This document shows positions 23,692 to 35,828 of a DNA stretch of 64,000 nucleotides, one piece after another. The position numbers and the translations under genes are program-made. Numbering within the stretch: the stretch's first letter is position 1; each line of letters begins with the position of its first letter. The notes beneath the pieces were generated by a model. That model saw only the letters and a list, made by a program, of their open reading frames with translations, did no database searches and was not told the origin of the DNA. The DNA is taken from contig MU271147.1 in the NCBI GenBank assembly GCA_021432605.1, positions 620,001 through 684,000 on the forward strand. Direction: 5' to 3'. The DNA comes from Coniochaeta sp. PMI_546 (taxonomy: Eukaryota; Ascomycota; Sordariomycetes; Coniochaetales; Coniochaetaceae).

Positions 23692-25083
23692 ATGTCGTCT
23701 GCGGCCAGCGTCCGCGCGGTCAATAGATGGGCGTCTAGGATCATACCCGCCATCCTAGCAGGTTGCGTGGGCTTTGCGACGTATGTCGTGTCCAAGCGTG
23801 TATGCGGTATGTTTGCTTTGCCCGCTAGTCGCATCGCCCAGATGCCACCGCTGGGGCTTCGGCCGGGCTAACAGCGTTCTCCCATAGTGGACTACTACCT
23901 TCACTACCGAGGACGCCCAGGGACCGCCATTGCGCTTATCACCCTTCTCTCCGTCTTCCTCCTGTTCGTAATCTGCACCTATACGCGCTTGATTCTCGTC
24001 ATCGTCTATAATCCAGGAGTCGTACCGCGAGAACAAACCGCGACATCCATCAAGGAATCGAGGCGATCATACCTGCGTCGGGGCCAAGATGATATAGAGG
24101 CCCATCGCTACGACGGTGGTCGGGACAACGACCCGAACAGCCCAGGCCTCGAACGCTTTTACAGCAAGGACACCTTCGTGTGCGAAAATGACGGCTTACC
24201 GCGCTGGTGTAGCTCCTGCCGGATTTGGAAGTTCGACAGGGTTCACCACAGCTCAGAAATCGACAAATGCGTTCGCAAAATGGATCACTATTGTCCTTGG
24301 GTTGGTGGTATAATTTCCGAGACTTGTAGGTGCTACCGCTGCCGATCCTGCGTCGACATTGCCGACTGGCGAGCTGACATAACCCCAATAGCCTTTAAGT
24401 TCTTCGTCCAGTTTGTGGCTTATACCACGGCGTTCTGTATCGTGTGCCTTGTTGCGTCGGTGCTTTGCTTCCGCGACCGGACTAGACACCAGCTACCAAT
24501 TGACGGGTTTGTCATAGCGGTGATAGCTTTGGCGTCATTCTTCGGACTCTTCACGTTTGGAATGACGGCCCTATCGGTACGGTACATCCTACTCAACCTC
24601 ACAAACGTTGAAGATCTTAGACAAAAGTCGACGGTGCATCAGCTAGCCATCCGGGTCCCGCTCAACACCGAACCAGGCCCCCAATATCTCCTGATATCGT
24701 ATCCACTCCCCGAACCGGCGCTCAGTTCCAAGACTCAATCGTCCTCCACCGGCGAAAACGCGGCTACGCTGAGAGATTCCTTGGCCACTCGGAAGTTCGC
24801 GGTTGTCAAGACACAGCTCGGCGAAAATCCTTGGGATGTTGGCCCGTACAGGAACTGGGTTTCGGTCATGGGGACCAATATGATAGACTGGGTGCTGCCG
24901 ATCCGCCATTCGCCATGCGTCGCTGCAGAAACCAATACGAGTTTCTATGAAATGGGGCCCCTGTATGATGAACTCCGAACGAGATATAGTCTGCCTCCGC
25001 TCTCGGATGAGAGCTATGAGGCGATCACAGAGATGCGGGAGGTCAGCCACGCTGATGGCAGGCGGCAGTCACTCGAGGGTTGA
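23692..25083 (+). CDS. pfa5: DHYC-type protein S-palmitoyltransferase, Pfa5 family
   Basis: Exons 23692-23806, 23888-24325 and 24392-25083 give 414 residues. Hydrophobic segments flank a Cys-rich domain (CSSCRIWKFDRVHHSSEIDK) that ends in KMDHYCPWVGG. DHYC in place of DHHC is found in yeast Pfa5 and Akr1, and the Cys is the acyl carrier. Likely topology is four membrane spans: one in exon 1, one at TLLSVFLLFVICTYT, and two after the Cys domain. The enzyme attaches palmitate to cytosolic Cys residues of membrane proteins. The second intron (66 nt) is a multiple of three with no in-frame stop. It is called because removal restores ISETSFKFFVQF, as I remember it from family members. The first intron restores RVCVDYYLHY. 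Confidence 0.9.
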
Positions 25084-25974
25084 CGAAATCGAGGCATGAA
25101 TGTATAGCTGTTATGAGCAGTTACGACGAGCAGCGCTAACGAGAAAATTGCCTGTAATTGCAAGCTATGGTCCGGGGATCTGGCAGAAGTTGTCTTCGGC
25201 AGAGGTGTCGCAGACCTGTCTGGGCTGTCCACCAAATGGACAAGTAGATCCGAGTTGATAAGGGCTCTACAGCTCTCAGAGACACTCGCACAGTGTGCTG
25301 TACAGCTACTAAAGCCGAGACCATGGCTCACACACGGTTGCACTCATCGGTTAGGAGTAGGGGTTGACTTCGGTGACTGGTTCAGCCACAGCAGCGCCGT
25401 CGCCTCCGGGATCAAGCTTACCTCTTTCTTGCCTGCTACCCTGATTACGAGTGGACGACTTGAGAAAGCCTGGAAGCAGGGAGGACAGCTCTCACTGGTT
25501 GGACCGCAGACTGACGACGCAAAGCGAGGGAGTCGGTGGTCGCCTACCACCTGTGCGGTGGGTGGGGGTTTTTGCACGTTGCTACCTCAGGATGGTCTTT
25601 TCTGCCCCGAGGCATTACTCACTGGCATCTAGAATGAGACATAGGAGAGAGCTACAATGTATGTCGCTCTTGCCACAGTCTCCGATACAGGACGCACGGC
25701 GATGGGTCCTCCATTTTCCATTGTCACGGCAGAGGGTGCTCCTAAGTCAGCCAGTCACGGGAATCGATATAGCCCTCGGTCGAGCCTCCGACCCTGCTTC
25801 AGTACCATGACGGTATACATCCACCCCACTGTTACCCCTTGGCGTTCGAGGATCTAGGGTTGATGAAACATGCAAGATGATCCCGGAGCTGGAGCCGGAC
25901 GTGCAGCTTATTCGACAGAATCCTTGAGACCACATAACACCATCGACCAGGATTAGGCTGGTTCAATAGCTTCA

Positions 25975-26011
<37 letters not shown>

Positions 26012-26468
26012 ATCGAAAAATTGTGCTTGTCCGTGATTCATACTGGATAACATGTCTTCCCTTCCTTACTTTCTTTTGTCAACGCTGATTGTGTATGCTA
26101 GTGTATTTGGAGACAATAAATATATCAATCAACAATGAGATCGAGGAAAGTTGGACAGCTTCTCGGACCCGGGTGGAAGGCAGTGTGAGACTCAAACAAG
26201 GATGAAGTACTCCAGTAGGACGCAGCGGTGACAGTAGTATTGGCCAAAATGAGTGTCGTTGATACTGATCTATAGTCTAGGGATAAGTGGCGGGCTGAGG
26301 CCGACAAAAAAAATCCTCCTCGTTGCCAATGCCGAGCACCTGGCTCTGGCATAACTATGCAACCGCTGACGTAGTAGTTCTGTTGTTTGGTTTGGGTAGT
26401 ATGGTAGAAGCCTTATATTCTAGACCCCGACGTTGCCAGAAATGTTGGGAATTGGGCATCCCTTATGC
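25084..26468. other. Convergent intergenic region, pfa5 / second small gene
   Basis: Contains a TA dinucleotide run (about 25973-26009). No coding frame with recognisable signal is seen. The 3' UTRs of both neighbours are expected here. Confidence 0.5.
25973..26009. repeat. (TA)n microsatellite
   Basis: Nearly pure AT/TA dinucleotide run of about 37 bp with a single G interruption near its start. Confidence 0.9.
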
Positions 26469-26734
26469 CTATTCCACCATCTTGCAATCCTCCTCACACT
26501 TCTCGTGAGCGCAGCCGCTGCATTTGGGAGGATCCCCAGTCATGTCGGGATTGTTCTCGAGTCCACATTTGCAGCATATCCAATACTCCTTCACATCCTC
26601 CGGTGGGCTCTTAATCTCAGGTTGGTCTTCGGGCGGGGTCTCAGGGGTGACCTCTTCATCATGAGGCTCGCCGTCCGACCTGCAGTTCGTTAGAGTTATG
26701 TTATTCATGGAAGGGGACCAATACATTCTCACAT
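26469..26734 (-). CDS. Small acidic Cys-rich, zinc-ribbon-like protein (70 aa)
   Basis: Exon 2 (26679-26469) encodes an acidic, Pro-rich N-terminal part (MSDGEPHDEEVTPETPPED) and a Cys-rich C-terminal part: YWICCKC, then KCSGCAHEKCEEDC. The pattern is CxxC, 14 residues, CxxC, xHxx, CxxxC, close to that of the 65-residue protein at 19,577. A 53-nt intron (26732-26680, GTGAGA..CTCTAAC..CTGCAG) precedes exon 2 and leaves AT from exon 1 to join the first G of exon 2, so the start codon itself would be split. The alternative is the same upstream frame beginning at an ATG near 26977, which gives a longer protein, but a TATA-like element at 26903-26911 lies inside that frame. No signal peptide. Zinc binding is inferred; function unknown. 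Confidence 0.62.
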
Positions 26735-26902
26735 TCTAACTCGGTGCCAGGGGATCTTTAGGCAGGGGTGACGAGCGTCGCTACTGGCCGAGGTCGTTGG
26801 TCTGTTCGAGTTATCCGTATGTGCAAGACCAGGCTTCAGGACTTGAAGGCGGTTGTTGAGGATATGGTCCGACCGAGTGGTTTGGCAGAGAAGCCGATCC
26901 AG

Positions 26903-26911
26903 ATTTATATA
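26903..26911 (-). promoter_or_regulatory. TATA-like element of the second small Cys-rich gene
   Basis: TATATAAAT on the minus strand, about 170 nt upstream of the predicted split start codon. It would allow a leader of roughly 135-140 nt. Confidence 0.35.
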
Positions 26912-29900
26912 CTCTAAATAACCTGACTCTCGCGTGGTCTGGGAAGGAAGACACACCAGAGATGGTTGCCCCATCATCAGAGAGGTAACCACGGTGAATC
27001 GTGCCCAGGTCGTCGGGATCCCCTATCTTGAGGCGGACTTCGAGCATTCCATGCGTTAATCCACCCATCAAATGCCGAGACTGATTGACAAAGAGGCCGC
27101 TATATTGACATGAATGGGCACGAGCCCTCATGACGGGCACCGCTCAGAGCCCTGGATTGGTTGCGATGACGTGACGTGGATTACGGGAAGACACTTCGTT
27201 TGTCGAACTGTGAAACGGAGCAGTTGAGACATATGTTTGGCCGTTGACGACCAAGAGGGGGCTCAGGCCATCCCAGCATACTGGCAGTGACGGGAGTGGA
27301 CGGTTTCCAGGAAAGTCATTCGGAACAGCGCAACCAGTTCCGCACACCGAAACTCAGGACGAGGTCGGGATGGGCCGCGTCCATGCTGGTGCCCTAGTGA
27401 GGCCAGTACACTTGGTATGGGAAGTGCTGGCATAGGAACGAGCGACAGATTATCGACATGACTGCTGCCGTGCCAATGAGTAACAAGAAGGGACTCTTGT
27501 ATGCTGACGCTTGCAAATGACAGGAGTTCAGAGGCAACTCACGATACAAATGTTTGCACCAGTGTGACAGGACAAAACGTCTCTCAGAGGCAAACTCAAC
27601 CCATTCTCGGCAGGATTGCGTTTACCACGCAACCAGCTTGATGCGGGCACGATATGGCTGTATCCTCATGATCTGGGGCAGGTTACCATGACCGAGCTCG
27701 CCTTGCCCATCTGGGTGGTCCACGCTTCACTTGATGCAGTGGCTAAGAAGTCAAGTGATGTCCCGCCGATGCATGCTGCATATTCGACGACCTTGGGAGC
27801 ATGCATGACGTTACTTCTTCACGCATCGATCCCTTGAAGCTGGGAAAGCGAGCCCAGAAATAGGGCGAGGGATTTAGCGAGAAGATTCTGTTGTGAAACA
27901 AGGTTATTGCAGTGTTTGCCCGTCCTCAACGTCACGGGATATACCCTATGAAATACGATCCAGCAGTCGCCGACCAATGTTTGCGCACTTGCTACCGCCA
28001 TATGATGGGCGCAGCTCGTAGCACCTTGATTAGAGAAAGTATCCCGACAGGAGGTAACGTTCTGCACGGTGCCGGCATCGGAGGTAGGGGGAGAGACAGT
28101 CGTATCAGATCTTGTGATAACCTCGCCCAGCCCTTGAGGCAATGTGTGGACTGGATGGACAGACTTCTGTTAGTACTCAACATTTGCCGTTGAGGCAGCA
28201 TTTCGCAAAAGGCTCAGGATGGAAGACGTGGTCATCTGGTGGAAATCAAGTGTGTTTTATCCGCAACCACTTCTCTCGTGAGTAGATGGCTCCCTAGATA
28301 AGACGGTAAGATCGAAGCAAGTGCACTTCTTCCCGGCACCAAATATATGGTCAGCATTGCCCTTATGTAGCTCAGCAGGACAGGCCGAAGCATTCGGATC
28401 AAATAAGAGCAAGAAAATGTGCATTCTAGCCCATAGACCAATATATTTCACCTCAGGGCAGTGTAGGAGCTGAACATGCTGCTGAGGGGTCTGTTGCGGC
28501 TGGAGCAGTAAACGGCTAGAAAGCGTAGTGATTTACAAAGAATGCGGTGCTCTCAACCTAAGAAAGAAGGAACTCGATACGCCAAGAGCTTTCCTTGTGG
28601 TGTATGGAAAAGCTCGAGACAGATGGGTGTTAGTCGAATATGACACAGGCGCGAAGCCTAACTGCAAGACAGACAGCATTCGTCTCTCTCAGCTGGAATA
28701 GAAAAACATCAACTTCTCCGAATTCATCATTACATGGCGAGATGACCGCGCTGTTTTATGTTGAGTTTTGCTTCGATCATCGAACGAGGTTCAGACTATC
28801 TAGTGGACTTGAGGTATGTGTAGCTGCGTATTTTGACGCCTTCTACTACTAGTTGGGGGTACTTGCATGGTCGATCACTAACGTTCTTCGCTAACCGCCA
28901 GTGTGACAGACAGCATGACGTGCACGTAATGCAAGTGTGGTTCATGCAACACACGGGAACGACCCCAAGAGAGGCCAGAAAGCACAAAGCTACAACACCC
29001 ATCTTCCTGGCTGAAGGTTGGCAGGCAATACCACCTACTGCTGTGTCTGCCCGTGGGTAGTCGAGTTGGTCTGATAGACCAATGTCGACGTTAAAGTAGA
29101 GCACAACATAAGTTCAGGAAAGAACCTTTGGGTATCACTTTAGGGACATGAAATCTCCTAGAAAGCATACCTCAGATAATCAACTGGGTTGCCCACGGAA
29201 GATCGTCAAACAACAGGAGGGGTCTCTACCTACCTACATTAGGAGGGTAAGTTACCTGATTTGCTAAGTGAAGACTGTACTCAACTTGAAAATTCGATGT
29301 CCATCCACGCTTGCGCCGTTACCGCGAACATCAATACAGGAGCACATCATATGGCAGAGCAACTTGAAGCCAAAGAATACTACCTTACCCCAGGTAGGCT
29401 CCTGCCGAACCCTCGCAGTGCTAGCCTGAATGCAATGTGGTCGCTATGACTGTCGTCGCCTCCTGTGAGTGAGGACATGGAGGAGTGACGTCTGGGAGGG
29501 TTCGCTGTCACCTACCTCGGAGGCCACATTACTTCGGAAGCTGCTCTCCTTGAGCTGCTAACTTTGACAGTCCCTATGCCAGAAGGTGCGTACCTAACAA
29601 CCTTGAGACATGGCTCTAGTTTAGATCCCGAATATACACGTGTAGGCAAAAGCAAAGCCGAATTTCAGGACCATAAAGATGTGGCGACCAACCTCATGTG
29701 GCGATAGCCCACTCAAGATGCGTCTGACTAATCAGAGATTAAATGGTTCACGTGATAACGCGACCATTTCTGCGTCCTTCTACGCGTAGGAATTACCTCT
29801 AGACCCAATGACGCCCGGCACGTCTTTCCCCGCTGCAAACCTCCATCCCGTCACCACTACAATCTCAACTACCGAGATGATCGGCCTCGCCGGTTGTGAC

Positions 29901-29920
29901 CCTCAACTCGCCGAGTCGAA
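26912..29920. other. Gene-poor stretch upstream of rad30
   Basis: About 3 kb with only short, unconvincing frames. A small cluster of TACCT/AGGTA words lies near 29225-29260. No RNA gene or transposon feature recognised. Confidence 0.45.
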
Positions 29921-31992
29921 ATGTCCTCGTCGCAGGGGTTCCGGGAGTCTTCTCCTGCGGGTGCGCCTGGAAGGCGACGATCTCAGTTTACCTACCGTCA
30001 TCTCTCCCAGCTAGCCTCATATTCGACCACGAATCCTCTGAGAGTAATCGCTCATATCGACCTGGATGCTTTCTACGCACAGTGTGAGATGGTTCGTCTG
30101 GGCGTTGCCGAGGACCAGCCTCTCGCTGTACAACAATGGTACGGCAGACTGTTATCTTTCCTGGGCACCGTCACCTGGCTAATACAAGGTACTCAAGGCA
30201 AGGACTAATTGCTGTAAACTACCCAGCACGTGCGACCGGCATTGGTCGTCATTGTACATTGACAGATGCGAAGAAGCTCTGTCCAAACCTTATCGCCCAG
30301 CACGTTGCGACTTGGAGAGAAGGCGACGAGAAGTGGGCATATCATCCGGATGCCGCCGCCAACATTGCAACGCATAAGGTTTCCTTAGATCCGTATAGAC
30401 TGGAGTCGAGGAGGATTCTGGCTGTCATCAAAGAGATCCTCCCCCCAAATCTACAGAAGGTGGAGAAGGCGAGTATCGACGAGGTATTCTTGGATCTCAG
30501 TGCACATGTCCACTCTCTCCTCCTCCAAAGGTTTGAGGAACTTGCCAGACCCCCGCCCTATGATGACCCTACCGAGCAACTTCCTATGCCGTCTATCTCG
30601 GCCCTGGACTGGAAAGCCGATGCATTGGTTGATCTAGACGACGAAGACGCTGAGATCAACGACCCTGACTGGGATGACGTGGCCATCTTGATCGGTTCCG
30701 AGATTGTTCGTGACGTTCGTGCTGCAGTGAAAGAAAGGCTCAAGTACACCTGCTCGGCAGGCATAGCAAACAGCAAGATGGTTAGCAAGTTGGGCTCAGG
30801 CTACAAGAAGCCTAATCAGCAGACTGTCATTCGAAACCGAGCTCGCCAACAGTTCTTGTCGGGGTTCAAGTTCACAAAGATACGCAATTTGGGGGGCAAG
30901 CTCGGCGACCAGGTCGTCCAGCTGTTCAACACCGATTCGGTTCAGGACCTGCTGGTCATTCCAATCGAGCAACTGAAGTCAAAACTCGGCGACGAAACCG
31001 GAGTATGGGTTCATAACACTATACGTGGGATTGACACCAGTGAGGTCAACTCCCGCACACAGATCAAGTCGATGCTGTCGGCAAAATCTTTCAAGCCGAC
31101 CATCAACACCTTTGAGCAGGGAATCAAGTGGCTTAGGATATTCGCGGCAGACATCTTCTCGCGCTTAGTGGAAGAAGGTGTGCTTGAAAACAGGCGCCGT
31201 CCAAAGACTATCAACCTTCACCATCGCCATGGCGCACAGACAAGATCGCGTCAGGGTCCTATACCTCAAGGGAGGCCTCTCGACGAGTCTACGCTGTTCG
31301 AGTTGGCGAAAGCCTTGCTGTCGCAAATTGTGCTCGACGGGAAGGTCTGGCCCTGTGCTAACTTGAGCTTGAGCGTTGGAGGATTTGAAGACGGCATAAC
31401 CGGGAATATGGGCATTGGCTCCTTCCTCGTTAGAGGAGAGGAAGCTCAGGCAATGAAAGCGAGCTCCGGTGGAGCTACACAGTCGAGAAACGACCCCCTT
31501 GCGCAGCCGACCAAACGACGTCGTGTGGACGATGCCGGTATACAACGGTTCTTCCTGCAACAGCAACCCTCTCGGGACAGCGATCAAGGGTTGGGCTCCG
31601 ACGATGCCAGCCCAACGGGTAATGGTGAAATGGCGTCCGGGAAGCCGCCGAACGACGATACCGCATCAGATAAGAATGCAGCCGTGGCGTCTGGTCAACA
31701 ACCACGACACCAACCACTCGGGGCTCAGTTGCCAATAACAGCGTACATGTGTCTGCGTTGTAATACTGCTTTCGAGGATGCCGAGCAAGAGCAGAACCAC
31801 AGTGACTGGCATCTCGCTAAGGATCTTCAGGAAGAGGAGGAGAGACGTGGCAGTTCGAGATTTGCCCACCCATCACCTGCCTCTGCGTCGACCTCGGGCA
31901 ACATGAGCCCGAACGGTGTCGCTGCAGCACGAAGGCAAGCTGGAAGACCCAAGAAGTCGGATTCGAAGCAAAGTAAACTGAAGTTCGGATAA
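29921..31992 (+). CDS. rad30: DNA polymerase eta (Y family, Rad30)
   Basis: Exons 29921-30138 and 30198-31992 give 670 residues. The catalytic motif HIDLDAFYAQCE is in exon 1 and SIDEVFLDLS at about residue 165, supplying the metal-binding Asp/Glu. PARATGIGRHCTLTDAKKLC and the little-finger region follow. Near residue 588 there is a UBZ-type zinc finger (CLRC with HSDWH), which in this family binds ubiquitylated PCNA. The polymerase bypasses UV dimers. The C-terminus, SKQSKLKFG, resembles a weak PIP box without the double aromatic. The intron is supported by restoration of AVQQWQGLIAVNYPARA across a split Trp codon. The N-terminal 40 residues are Ser/Arg-rich and not conserved. Confidence 0.94.
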
Positions 31993-34382
31993 GTTTCCTC
32001 TATTCATACCTATCGGCCTCGTATCGCGTGACCTGGAAGGCTGTTGACGTCTTATTGATGATCCGGTTTCGTCGACATCTAGAATGTAATCATGATCAGG
32101 ATATTTCCTGGGTGAAGGAAGACATCCAGGGGACGGTACCGCCGAGGATGGTTGGTGTCATCTGAGATATCAGGTTGCAGGTCCCCGCCGCACGCCAGTG
32201 CTGTCGAGACAAGAAAATCCAACGCCATGATGCGCCCTCTACGAGAAGGCGCATGCCGCCCCTGCCCCCGGGACACAATCTCACTACGAGGTCCACCGCT
32301 CTGAACCATCAAGTTTGCTTTCTCCAGGCGGTGAGGCTCTGGGCGAATAGGGGCAGAACATCCGTCGACTACTACACTCTTCTCACCAGCCAGGTGTCTG
32401 GCGTTCTATCTCATTGCGATTGTAAGTATCTGTCGCAAATGGTCGAAAGCTGAAACTTCTGGCACCGTATACTACACGGCGCCAACTGAACAACAGTGTG
32501 GTTGGGTTGATCAAAACCCATAGCAGACGAGAAGGGCTTCTTTCCAATGCTAATAACCTGACACACACTACGCTGCACAGGGTGCTTTCCCGGCGACTCA
32601 ACAGCAACCACACGTCATTGACGCACCAATTGAATTGCACGTGTGCAAAATGTCAAGTGATTGGCCAGACACTATTCAGGTTCTTGGTGCAGCCCTCCGG
32701 GTGGGGACTTGGATGCATTGATACCTAACCTTCCACAGCAGCCATCAGCTCAGTCACAGCCCAACCTTCCTTAGCCATCCAAGCGGAAACGCGCCGGATC
32801 AGCTAAACGGGCAGCAACATGATTGTGAGTTGTACGGCAGCCTGTGGTCCTGGTTTTCGGTGCGAAAAGGCATGAAACTACCTCTACCGTAGGCAGGATA
32901 CTGGAACCACGTCACGGCTACTCTAGGCTTCCTGATTCCAGGCGTGCATATCAAAGTACGCCATCTGTTCGCAACGCGCGAGGCTATCTGGCAGAGACCT
33001 GTGACTCGTCGTCGCCGTCTGATTGCAGATAAGCATACCGGAAGGCTTCTGATCATGCATCAACAGCAATAGCTTCACTGTGCCATTTCTTGGGAACCAA
33101 GTGCGTGCAGAGACGAGGGAGAACAAGTCCACTTGGTGTTCGATGTGGTCGGACTCGGAAAGCCTTGGATAAGGCCTCAAAGCCAGCCACGAGATCGCGA
33201 AAGGACCATGAACCGGAATGATTGTAGTGCTTGTCAACTTGTGTTACCTATCGTGAGACAGATCCGGTCATATTCTCCTAATGAGTAGAAAGCGATTAGT
33301 GCCTAGCATAGGATGGACGCATGATTGTCATTTTCTTTGCCAACCCTAACAGGTCACCGAGCAGGCTGGGCTGTCAGGGCTGTCAAGTTTCGAGAAACGG
33401 AGTGTCTAACGGCGCAACCTGGAACCTCCAGGTTGCATCCCCGCCACCGGTCCGCCGTCCGCATCCATCAGATGGATAGGTACCTATTGATCGCATGGAA
33501 AGAGACAGGCCGAGTCAGCACCATGATCTCCGACACGCTTCAAATAGCGACACGTCACGGTCCTCTTGCCGTGTCATTACATGAAGCCAATCGTCGCAAA
33601 GACAGCTGCAGATGTTGTCGAATAGAAAGTATCGGCTCTTTTAGGCTTGTCAATGAAGCGGCCAAAACGGACACTGCCTGCATCCAAATTGAGCATCTCA
33701 CCGGGCTCACTTGGCGGACCTTAGGTTCCATCCCGGCAGCGTTGGTCCGTTTCGTTTGGCGGCGACCGAGCCACGCCACTGAAGTCTGTCAGGCAGCCTG
33801 CGGGAAGATCCCTGTGCCTTCCAGGTTCACAACGGACCAACCACATGTTGCGAATGGTGCCCTTAGCTCAGATGCCCAACAGACAAAGCGGTATGCAGCA
33901 CACACAGGGACACCACAGCCCACCAATTCCGACCGCAGTCTGGCTCTCTATTTCTGCTCATCCCAGACCGTCCAGCCACTCTAGTCCAGCAACGACGCAC
34001 ACCCAGGACACCCTTTCCTTCATTTACTGCATAGCACTACTAGGCTTGACCCACCCCGACCAGTTGTTTGGAAGAGAAGACGCCAGCAGGTCATCTCCAG
34101 CAGGTGCCTCTCAAGCGGCCCCTCCCCTCTCTAAAGCGCTACGACAGTCGGACAGAGCAGATCAATCCTTTTTTCTTCCTCCGCATGCCCACTCTTACGT
34201 TTATCCTCCCTCCTCCCTTCTTCCCTCCTTCTTTCCAACTCCATCATCTTTGCATCCAGCTTTTTTTTTTTCCTGCTGCCCATTTCCGGGAATCTGCTTG
34301 TCCTTGTTGAGAGACCCCTTCCATCGCCATCTCATCCGGTCTAATCTCTTTGTACCCCCGACTTGCCGTTGCTTCGCACACC
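31993..34382. other. Intergenic region, rad30 downstream / rfeG upstream
   Basis: The last 200 bases (about 34166-34275) are strongly pyrimidine-rich with an 11-T run at 34261-34271, probably the rfeG promoter and leader. One 219-codon frame at 33325-33984 looks like chance. Confidence 0.5.
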
Positions 34383-35828
34383 ATGGCAGGCAGACACCAG
34401 AGGACAAACGCGCCGCCGCCACAACAACCCGCGGGCGTTCCCCGCCAGAATGAATACTTCGTGCCGCGAGATGGTATCGACCGAGAAGTCATAACCGCTG
34501 ATATATGTCGCTATCTCGGCAACGATGCTCTCGTTCGGCCTGGCACCTACGAGGTTTGTCCTGTGCATTCTCGCGCTGCGTGCCATACAGTGCCTGTTGC
34601 TCATTCATACCAGCATCCCGACGGACGAGTGACTCAGGGTTACTACATCACCGCATATCGCAATCTAACATCAGTGAGTCTTAGCCCCCATGACTGTCGA
34701 CCTCCGATTGTCTGTGCCGAACGTTGTCGCTGAACCAAGCGCTCCTTCCTTTCGCAGGCCATGATACAAGACTTGAAAGCCGACTCCGCCCGTTGGGATG
34801 CGGAGCGGCGAGCGGCGAGTCGGGGTCAACCCGGCGCCGCTGGAGGTACAATGCTCTCGAGCCAGCCAAACGCTAAGTTTGTGAGAAGCTCTAACTCTCC
34901 CACAGCTCCGTCCCGCGGTAACGACGGGTATCGCAACTCGGAGACTCATCACCAGCGCCAGTATTATGGGCCTACCTCTGCGGATCCGGCCTACGGGGAT
35001 GCTATGGTTGTAGATCCCCCGTCGTACAACCCGCCTCCTATGCGCTATCCAGGAACTGGAAACTCTGGTTACAACGGTGTCAACTCTGCTTCTTATGCTG
35101 CACAGCAGCAGCGGTACGAAGCCCAGCAGAGTGCTTATAACGCTACATCTGCAGCACAGTATGGTGCGGCCCAACAGTCGTACTCACCTGCTCCTCAGGC
35201 GCCTGATATGTATGCTACCGGAATGCCTGCTGGTTCCGCGGGCATGGTCCCGCAACCCGTCTTTGGCCAGCCTCCAAGTGTCCAGGACTCTCAGTATGTC
35301 AGAGTCGCGGCGTATGCGCAGAACTCTATGAATCCCATGGTCACTACTTCTGTGCCCAGCAGGAATATGTATTCGACCGCTCCGCCGGTCTATGGCGCAG
35401 CGCCTGATTACGGCTATGCCCAGGCGGTCGGACCATCAGGTGCTGCTTCCGGGTATGCTCAGCCTATCGATGCCCGTTATGGCCGTGGTTCATCCTCACA
35501 ACAACAAGGCACCATTCCAGCTCCGTCTGATTATTTAGCGTCTCCTTCAGGAAACCAACCACAAACAGGGTATAGTACCGTCCCCCCCGAGTCACAGTAT
35601 GACGAGACCCAAACCCAAATCCAAAATCCAGCCCAAGCCCCCTCGCGCAACTCCGTCACTCCGGCTTCCAGTTCTCAGGCTCAGATTTCAAGCAGTGGAC
35701 AAACTACATCGTCTTCGACGAATTCTCGACGTGACCGTGACCAAGACCGGCATCGCCGTGAGGATCGGGACCGGGATACCGATAGACATGCTGCAGAAAG
35801 ACATGCTCGCCGCCACGGAGCCCGTTAA
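34383..35828 (+). CDS. rfeG: RfeG-like putative transcription factor
   Basis: Exons 34383-34553, 34614-34673 and 34758-35828 give 433 residues. The conserved N-terminal block comprises EYFVPRDGIDREVITADICR, YLGNDALVRPGTYE, QGYYITAYRNLTS and AMIQDLKADSARWDAERR. It is restored by removing the two introns and matches what I remember as the fungal RfeG family, annotated as a transcription factor on thin evidence. The remainder is low complexity: Tyr/Gln/Ser/Ala/Pro-rich and prion-like, then a basic Arg/Asp/His-rich tail (RRDRDQDRHRREDRDRD). Nuclear action is inferred. Intron 1 (60 nt) has no in-frame stop and is a multiple of three, so retention would insert 20 residues in the conserved block. 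Confidence 0.85.

Noticed and set aside
23310-23834. 174-codon minus-strand frame overlapping the pfa5 5' end
   Set aside because: Runs antisense through exon 1 of pfa5 and its promoter; explained as a shadow.
29808-30014. Upstream plus-strand ATG frame overlapping the start of rad30
   Set aside because: It is out of frame with the polymerase and has no family signal. The in-frame ATG at 29921 gives the catalytic exon directly.
33325-33984. 219-codon plus-strand frame
   Set aside because: Irregular composition, rich in Arg, Ser, Thr and Cys, with no domain; it overlaps the likely rfeG promoter region.
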